Of a stretch of DNA of 64,000 nucleotides, positions 59,342 through 64,000 are shown piece by piece (position 1 is the first letter of the stretch; the number at the start of each line of letters is the position of its first letter). The notes beneath the pieces were generated by a model. It was not told the origin of the DNA and did not search any database. It saw nothing but the letters and a program-made list of their open reading frames with translations. The stretch is from Flavobacterium sp. (lineage in GTDB: Bacteria; Bacteroidota; Bacteroidia; Flavobacteriales; Flavobacteriaceae). The stretch is taken from positions 186,001 through 250,000 of the forward strand of contig NZ_JAQSDH010000022.1 of assembly GCF_029945805.1 (NCBI RefSeq). Direction: 5' to 3'. A program made the translations under genes and the position numbers.

Positions 59342-59370
59342 AAAAGGAAGCGTAAAACCTTCCTTTTTTT
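59342..59370 (+). terminator. Rho-independent terminator after the S8 peptidase
   Basis: Hairpin AAAGGAAG / CTTCCTTT with loop CGTAAAAC, then a T-run, right after the stop and before the M1 peptidase ATG at 59383. Confidence 0.85.
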
Positions 59371-59382
59371 ATTTTATTTACC

Positions 59383-61269
59383 ATGAAGCAAGGAATTTTA
59401 TTAAGCTGGATTATAGTTAGTATTACCACAGTTTTTGCACAACCAAAGGGCTATTGGCAACAAAAAGTCAATTACAAAATGGACGTTGCTATGAATGTAG
59501 AAACGTACCAATATAAAGGCACGCAGAAACTGGTTTACACCAATAATTCAAGTGACACGCTGCGTAAAGTGTATTATCATTTGTTCAACAATGCTTTTCA
59601 ACCCGGAAGTGAAATGGACATGCGTGTGCAAACCATTTTTAATCCAGACACCCGATTTGTAACCGTAAAAAAAGACGCTGCTGGGAAAGAAATTGTTGAA
59701 AGCAGAATTGCCAAGTTGCAGCCGAATGAGATTGGATATCTTAAAATTTCTAATTTAAAGCAGGACGGTGCCTTTTCTCAAACAAAAGAAATTGGGACCA
59801 TACTTGAAGTGACCTTGGCAAAACCAATTCTTCCCGGAAAATCAACAACATTTACTTTAGACTTTGATGGACAAGTTCCTATTCAGATTCGGCGTTCGGG
59901 CAGAAACAATTCTGTTGGTGTGGCATTATCAATGACACAATGGTATCCAAAAATGGCAGAATTTGACTTTGAAGGTTGGCATACTGATCCTTATATTGCT
60001 AGAGAATTTCACGGAGTTTGGGGCGACTTTGATGTAAAAATCACAATCGATAAAGACTACATTCTCGGAGGGACTGGGTATCTGCAAAATAAAAATGAAA
60101 TTGGTTTTGGCTACGAAGACCAAGGAAAAGTGGTTAAGAAAGATCGGAATTCCAAAACATTAACTTGGCATTTTTTGGCACCAAATGTTCATGATTTTGC
60201 TTGGGCTGCCGACAAAGACTATCTGCACGATGTAGTTAAAGGGCCGAATAATATTGATTTGCATTTTCTTTATAAAAATGACAAAAAGTATATTGAAAAC
60301 TGGAAAAAACTCCAGCCTTGGATGGTACGAGTAATGGATCTTTTCAACAAAACTGTTGGTGATTATCCTTATAAACAATACTCCTTTCTTCAAGGTGGCG
60401 ATGGTGGAATGGAATATGCAATGTGTACGCTAATGCTTGGAACGGGAACTGCAGAAGGCATGTTGAAAGCAGCGCCACATGAATTAGCACATTCTTGGTT
60501 TCAGCACGTTTTAGCTTCTAATGAATCTAAGCATCCTTGGATGGATGAAGGTTTCTCAACTTATATTGAGTATTTGGCTTTGAACGAAATTCCGGTAAAA
60601 AAAGATGAAAATCCATTTAAATCTTTCTATACCGCTTATTATAGTTTAGTCGAATCGGGCAAGGAACAACCTTTATCAACGCAAGGCGACCGATTTGACC
60701 TTAATAAAAGTTACAGTACGGCTGCGTATTATAAAGGCGCACTTTTCTTAACACAATTGGAATATCTTATTGGAAAGGAAAATACCCGTAAAACATTGAA
60801 ACGTTTTTATAAAGAATTCAAGTTTAAACATCCAACACCTAACGACATCAAGCGCACTGCCGAAAAAGTTTCGGGAGCAAATTTAGATTGGTATTTAACC
60901 GATTGGACGGAAACTTTGAACACTATAGATTATGGAATAAAAAATGTAGAATCAGCAACGGAAGGAGTTCAAAGAACAGGTATTTCATTAGAAAGAATTG
61001 GGAGAACTCCAATGCCAATGGATATTCTGGTTGAATATAAAGACGGCTCCAAAGAGACTTTCTATATACCGTTACGCATGATGCTTTTCGAAAAAGAAAA
61101 TCCGACTCCGGAAATTAAGCGAACTATTTTAGCCGATTGGCCGTGGGCGAATCCGAATTATTTCTTTGAAATTCCGAGAGCCAAAGCGGATATTAAAAAG
61201 GTAACCATTGACCCAAGCACCTTAATGACCGATGTGAAAAGAGACAATAATATTTTTGAAGTAAAATAA
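59383..61269 (+). CDS. M1 family metallopeptidase (aminopeptidase-like)
   Basis: A 628-residue exported zinc peptidase. Signal peptide to about 19 (TTVFAQPK). The zinc motif is HELAH (366-370), with the third ligand in WMDEGFSTY. The exopeptidase motif reads GGMEYAM instead of GAMEN, which is usual for this bacterial subgroup. The N-terminal domain is beta-rich. No type IX sorting domain is seen. It lies between two terminators, so it is transcribed alone. Confidence 0.95.
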   Translation: MKQGILLSWIIVSITTVFAQPKGYWQQKVNYKMDVAMNVETYQYKGTQKLVYTNNSSDTLRKVYYHLFNNAFQPGSEMDMRVQTIFNPDTRFVTVKKDAAGKEIVESRIAKLQPNEIGYLKISNLKQDGAFSQTKEIGTILEVTLAKPILPGKSTTFTLDFDGQVPIQIRRSGRNNSVGVALSMTQWYPKMAEFDFEGWHTDPYIAREFHGVWGDFDVKITIDKDYILGGTGYLQNKNEIGFGYEDQGKVVKKDRNSKTLTWHFLAPNVHDFAWAADKDYLHDVVKGPNNIDLHFLYKNDKKYIENWKKLQPWMVRVMDLFNKTVGDYPYKQYSFLQGGDGGMEYAMCTLMLGTGTAEGMLKAAPHELAHSWFQHVLASNESKHPWMDEGFSTYIEYLALNEIPVKKDENPFKSFYTAYYSLVESGKEQPLSTQGDRFDLNKSYSTAAYYKGALFLTQLEYLIGKENTRKTLKRFYKEFKFKHPTPNDIKRTAEKVSGANLDWYLTDWTETLNTIDYGIKNVESATEGVQRTGISLERIGRTPMPMDILVEYKDGSKETFYIPLRMMLFEKENPTPEIKRTILADWPWANPNYFFEIPRAKADIKKVTIDPSTLMTDVKRDNNIFEVK

Positions 61270-61275
61270 ATATAA

Positions 61276-61304
61276 AAGCGAACTTTTACGGTTCGTTTTT
61301 TTTA
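61276..61304 (+). terminator. Rho-independent terminator after the M1 peptidase
   Basis: Short hairpin AAGCGAAC / GGTTCGTTT around TTTAC with a strong T-run. Confidence 0.75.
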
Positions 61305-61342
61305 GAATAGAATTTGTAGATTTACCACAAATATTTTTCACT

Positions 61343-61756
61343 ATGAACTACTTGAAAATCTTTTTCTTTTTAATTGCCCTAAACTTTGGAATACAAAAAA
61401 CTGCTGCCCAACCAATTCGTTTTCAAACCAGCAGTGTAAGTTACACTGATAAAAAAGACACTGGTACTTGGAACGAATGGTCCGATTTTGTTAATGCTAA
61501 AGTTTTAATTACACTTGATCCAAAGAAAGATTTGATTACTGTTAATTCTTCTGAAATACAGTCTTTCAAAATTAAGGCTTATGGTGAAATCACTGATAAT
61601 GAAGAAGTAAATATCGTTCCGTTTGAATGCGTGGACAATAAGTTTTCAAAGTGCACCATATTAATTATTACCAAGAAAAAAGAGAATAATAGAATACAAT
61701 TTTACATCACCTATAACGAAGTGAAATTTGTTTATAACATCTACAGTCTTAATTAA
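61343..61756 (+). CDS. hypothetical exported protein upstream of rnpA
   Basis: A 137-residue protein with a signal peptide ending KTAAQPI. The mature part is beta-rich and charged (RFQTSSVSYTDKKDTGTWNEWSDFVNAKVLITLD). No motif or family recognised. It ends two bases before rnpA and is likely to be co-transcribed with it. Confidence 0.75.
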   Translation: MNYLKIFFFLIALNFGIQKTAAQPIRFQTSSVSYTDKKDTGTWNEWSDFVNAKVLITLDPKKDLITVNSSEIQSFKIKAYGEITDNEEVNIVPFECVDNKFSKCTILIITKKKENNRIQFYITYNEVKFVYNIYSLN

Positions 61757-61758
61757 AA

Positions 61759-62148
61759 ATGGATTTTTCCTATCCGGCAGCAGAAAAACTTAAAAGTAAA
61801 AAAATCATTGATTCCTTATTTACTCAAGGAAAATCTGTGAGTAAATACCCTTTGCGATTGGTTTATGTGGCTCACGATTTTGAGGATGATGTTCCGCTGA
61901 AAATGGGTGTATCCGTTTCTAAGAAATATTTCAAACACGCCGTTGACCGGAACTATTTTAAGCGTGTTCTTCGCGAAACTTATCGGTTAAACAAACAGTT
62001 GTTAACTGAAAATCTTGAAACAAAATACTGTTGCATGCTTTTTTATCAAACGAAAGATAAATTGTCTTATCAGGAAATTAATGAAAAGACGATCCAACTT
62101 TTTGAAAAGTTCACCAAAGCGACCTGGGAAGAGAAAAATAAATCCTAA
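61759..62148 (+). CDS. rnpA: ribonuclease P protein component
   Basis: A 129-residue basic protein that helps the RNase P RNA cut tRNA precursors. The RNR-type motif is HAVDRNYFKRVLRETYRLNK, and the N-terminus has the usual LKSKKIIDSLFTQGKS. rpmH and dnaA are not adjacent, a departure from the gene order seen in many bacteria but common in Bacteroidetes. Confidence 0.95.
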   Translation: MDFSYPAAEKLKSKKIIDSLFTQGKSVSKYPLRLVYVAHDFEDDVPLKMGVSVSKKYFKHAVDRNYFKRVLRETYRLNKQLLTENLETKYCCMLFYQTKDKLSYQEINEKTIQLFEKFTKATWEEKNKS

Positions 62149-62207
62149 AAATCCTAGTACACAATAAATTAGAAGATTATACGTTTTTTTAGTAAAACCA
62201 ACTTGTT

Positions 62208-63077
62208 ATGAAAACAGCTGTTCTAATTTATACTATCCTAATTTCCCTTTTTGTTTCCTGCAATCAACCTGATGCCAATGCTGAATCAGCTATTCAGATG
62301 GTTTCTCTTTCAGCGGCTGATACTGCAGCAGTAGCCGTTATTGATCAGGAAACTTATTCTAATGATAAGATGGAGTTAAAACTTCCACCAAAAGTGGAAA
62401 ACATCGAATCGAAAATCATTAAAAGTGGAAATTTTCGATTTCAAACAGATGATTTAGATAAGACTTACAATCAAATTTTATCTGCCACAAAGAAATACAA
62501 ATCCTTTATTAAAAATGATTCGCAATCTAATGACGATTATCAACTTTCGCGAACCGTTTACATCCGTATTCCTAATGAAAACTTTGACGCTTTTATTTCG
62601 GAAATTTCAAAAGGGGTAAGCTATTTTGACCGAAAAGACATCTCCTCAGAGGACGTTACAGAAGAGTACATAGACGTTGTTTCCCGAATAAAAACAAAAA
62701 AAGTTTTAGAAGAGCGCTATTATGAACTTTTGAAAAAGGCTACTAAAGTATCGGAAATGCTTGAAATAGAGAAGCAGCTTTCAGAAATTCGAGAAGAAAT
62801 AGAAGCCAAAGAAGGTCGACTAAAATACCTTCAAAACAAAGTTGCTATGAGCACTTTAACCCTTGAGTTTTACAAACCCATTGCAAAAGGCAGTAAAGCA
62901 ACAGTTTCTTACGGTGGAAGAATTGGCAATGCCATAGTATCAGGCTTTAATGGGATTACAAATTTCTTCATAACGTTGTTAGGAATTTGGCCAGTTATTG
63001 TTACTTTAGTCGTCTTGTTCATTCTAATTAGAAAAAGATTTAAAAGAAAAAATAAAAATGATGTTATCGAAAATTAA
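62208..63077 (+). CDS. DUF4349 lipoprotein
   Basis: A 289-residue membrane-associated protein. The N-terminus is a lipoprotein signal (LISLFVSCNQ). The DUF4349 region is typical: IIKSGNFRFQTDDLDKTYNQI, then a coiled coil with SRIKTKKVLEERYYELLKKATKVSEMLEIEKQLSEI, and a C-terminal membrane helix (FFITLLGIWPVIVTLVVLFILI). Function unknown; often thought to act at the envelope. Overlaps the next gene by about 20 bases. Confidence 0.92.
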   Translation: MKTAVLIYTILISLFVSCNQPDANAESAIQMVSLSAADTAAVAVIDQETYSNDKMELKLPPKVENIESKIIKSGNFRFQTDDLDKTYNQILSATKKYKSFIKNDSQSNDDYQLSRTVYIRIPNENFDAFISEISKGVSYFDRKDISSEDVTEEYIDVVSRIKTKKVLEERYYELLKKATKVSEMLEIEKQLSEIREEIEAKEGRLKYLQNKVAMSTLTLEFYKPIAKGSKATVSYGGRIGNAIVSGFNGITNFFITLLGIWPVIVTLVVLFILIRKRFKRKNKNDVIEN

Positions 63078-64000
63078 AAAAAGATATATTATTCCAGCCG
63101 TATTGAGTGTTTTTCTATTTGTTGGTGTAAGTTTTAAGGATGATTTTTTTGAAATTTCAAAGCAAATTGAAATCTTCACGACACTTTTCAAAACCGTTAA
63201 TCAGAACTATGTTGACGAGACCAATCCAGCGGAATTAATGGACAAAGCTATTAAAAGCATGTTGGCCGATTTGGATCCGTATACCAATTATTTTAACGAA
63301 CAAGATGTTATTCGATTCAAGATAAACAATACAGGAGAATATACTGGAATTGGCGCAATGATTACGCGCAAGGAAGATAAACTTATTATCAGAGAACCTT
63401 ACAAAGATTATCCTGCAGATAAAGCCGGATTGCGCGCCGGTGATGAAATTATTCAAATAGGCGATGTACTTTTAGCAGATTTCAAAGACGATGCCTCCCA
63501 ATTGACAAAAGGCGCTAAAGGCACAAAAATCGACATTAAATATTTACGCCAAGGAAAATCAATGAGTACGCAATTGATTCTTGACGAAGTTGCCATAAAA
63601 GCGGTTCCATTTTATGGCATGGCAGATGATAAAACGGGTTATATCGTATTGTCACAATTCAATGCCAAAGCTTCATCGGAAACCAAAGAAGCATTAGAAA
63701 AATTAAAAAATGATGGTGCTAAACAAATTATTCTAGACTTGCGCGGAAATCCGGGCGGATTATTGCATGAAGCGGTGAACGTATGTAATCTATTTGTAGC
63801 AAAGGGTGAAATTATTGTAACGACCAAATCGAAAAATACTAAATATAATAATACCAATAAAACTACACGCGAACCGTTTGATACCGAAATTCCACTGGTA
63901 GTAATTGTAGATGGAAAAAGTGCTTCGGCATCTGAAATTGTATCGGGCGCTTTGCAAGATTTGGACCGAGCGGTTATTGTAGGAAGTAGAAGTTTCGGAA
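63058..64000 (+). CDS. S41 family C-terminal processing peptidase, cut by window end
   Basis: The first 314 codons of a carboxy-terminal processing protease; the track does not list it because it has no stop in the window. A membrane anchor (IIPAVLSVFLFVGVSF) is followed by a helical part (LDPYTNYFNEQDV), a PDZ domain at about 95-170 (YPADKAGLRAGDEIIQIGDVLLADF) and the S41 core (KQIILDLRGNPGGLLHEAVNV). The catalytic Ser lies in DGKSASASEIVSGALQD. ATG 63058 or 63061 may be used. Confidence 0.93.
   Translation, partial: MMLSKIKKRYIIPAVLSVFLFVGVSFKDDFFEISKQIEIFTTLFKTVNQNYVDETNPAELMDKAIKSMLADLDPYTNYFNEQDVIRFKINNTGEYTGIGAMITRKEDKLIIREPYKDYPADKAGLRAGDEIIQIGDVLLADFKDDASQLTKGAKGTKIDIKYLRQGKSMSTQLILDEVAIKAVPFYGMADDKTGYIVLSQFNAKASSETKEALEKLKNDGAKQIILDLRGNPGGLLHEAVNVCNLFVAKGEIIVTTKSKNTKYNNTNKTTREPFDTEIPLVVIVDGKSASASEIVSGALQDLDRAVIVGSRSFG

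Overview
This window looks like chromosomal DNA from a member of the Flavobacteriaceae, most likely Flavobacterium or a close relative. The DNA is AT-rich. Several genes carry the Bacteroidetes promoter element TAnnTTTG, with few purine-rich ribosome binding sites. The gene content fits: a TonB-dependent receptor with a carboxypeptidase-like N-terminal domain, a MoxR/Bat operon, a SUF cluster with DUF2480 and DUF3078 genes, and many short secreted proteins. No rRNA, tRNA, CRISPR array, transposase or phage gene was seen. No database search was run; all family calls come from reading motifs.

Layout. 1-2468: a TonB-dependent receptor cut by the window edge. 2607-6113: a secreted endonuclease/phosphatase-family protein, 3-hydroxyanthranilate dioxygenase and an ALDH7-type dehydrogenase, followed about 1.2 kb later by a decayed copy of that dehydrogenase's 3' end. 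6179-13140: mixed housekeeping and hypothetical genes (PhnA-like, small beta-barrel, metallophosphatase, Schlafen-type AlbA_2 protein, aldo/keto reductase). 13385-22521: the MoxR-DUF58-BatA-BatB-BatC-BatD-BatE operon. 22667-24702: pheS between two small conserved genes. 24714-28371: an operon of a TPR adenylate cyclase, an HD-domain protein and a YitT membrane protein. 28528-29523: gpsA. 29713-36385: a two-gene cassette of an M48-like metallopeptidase and a 1802-residue helicase. 36386-42047: nadD, gmk, yicC, a DMT transporter, an ArsC-like protein, a thioesterase, DinB and a cystathionine gamma-synthase. 42553-56683: the SUF iron-sulfur region on the minus strand, split by about 5.5 kb of accessory genes. 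56837-64000: an MBL hydrolase, an S8 and an M1 peptidase, rnpA, a DUF4349 protein and a partial S41 peptidase.

Most interesting points. (1) The 29713-36385 cassette joins a degenerate kinase-like lobe, a DUF4011-type region, an SF1 helicase, a Vsr/REase-like domain that seems to have lost its catalytic acids, and a WGR domain. It sits behind a metallopeptidase and resembles the logic of helicase-kinase anti-phage systems. The peptidase gene appears to be frameshifted by one extra G near its start. (2) A GxxExxY gene, predicted to be a PD-(D/E)XK nuclease, lies inside the SUF operon between inverted arms of an AACCATATAAG repeat. A gene-less copy of the same palindrome lies elsewhere in the window, which suggests a small mobile unit. 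(3) Several intergenic palindromes differ in sequence but share one architecture (AACC, tandem short units, loop, GGTT) and sit inside operons. (4) A peptide-like intergenic repeat (LFPAxHxNL...DFxCNxG) occurs twice, each time just after a stop codon.
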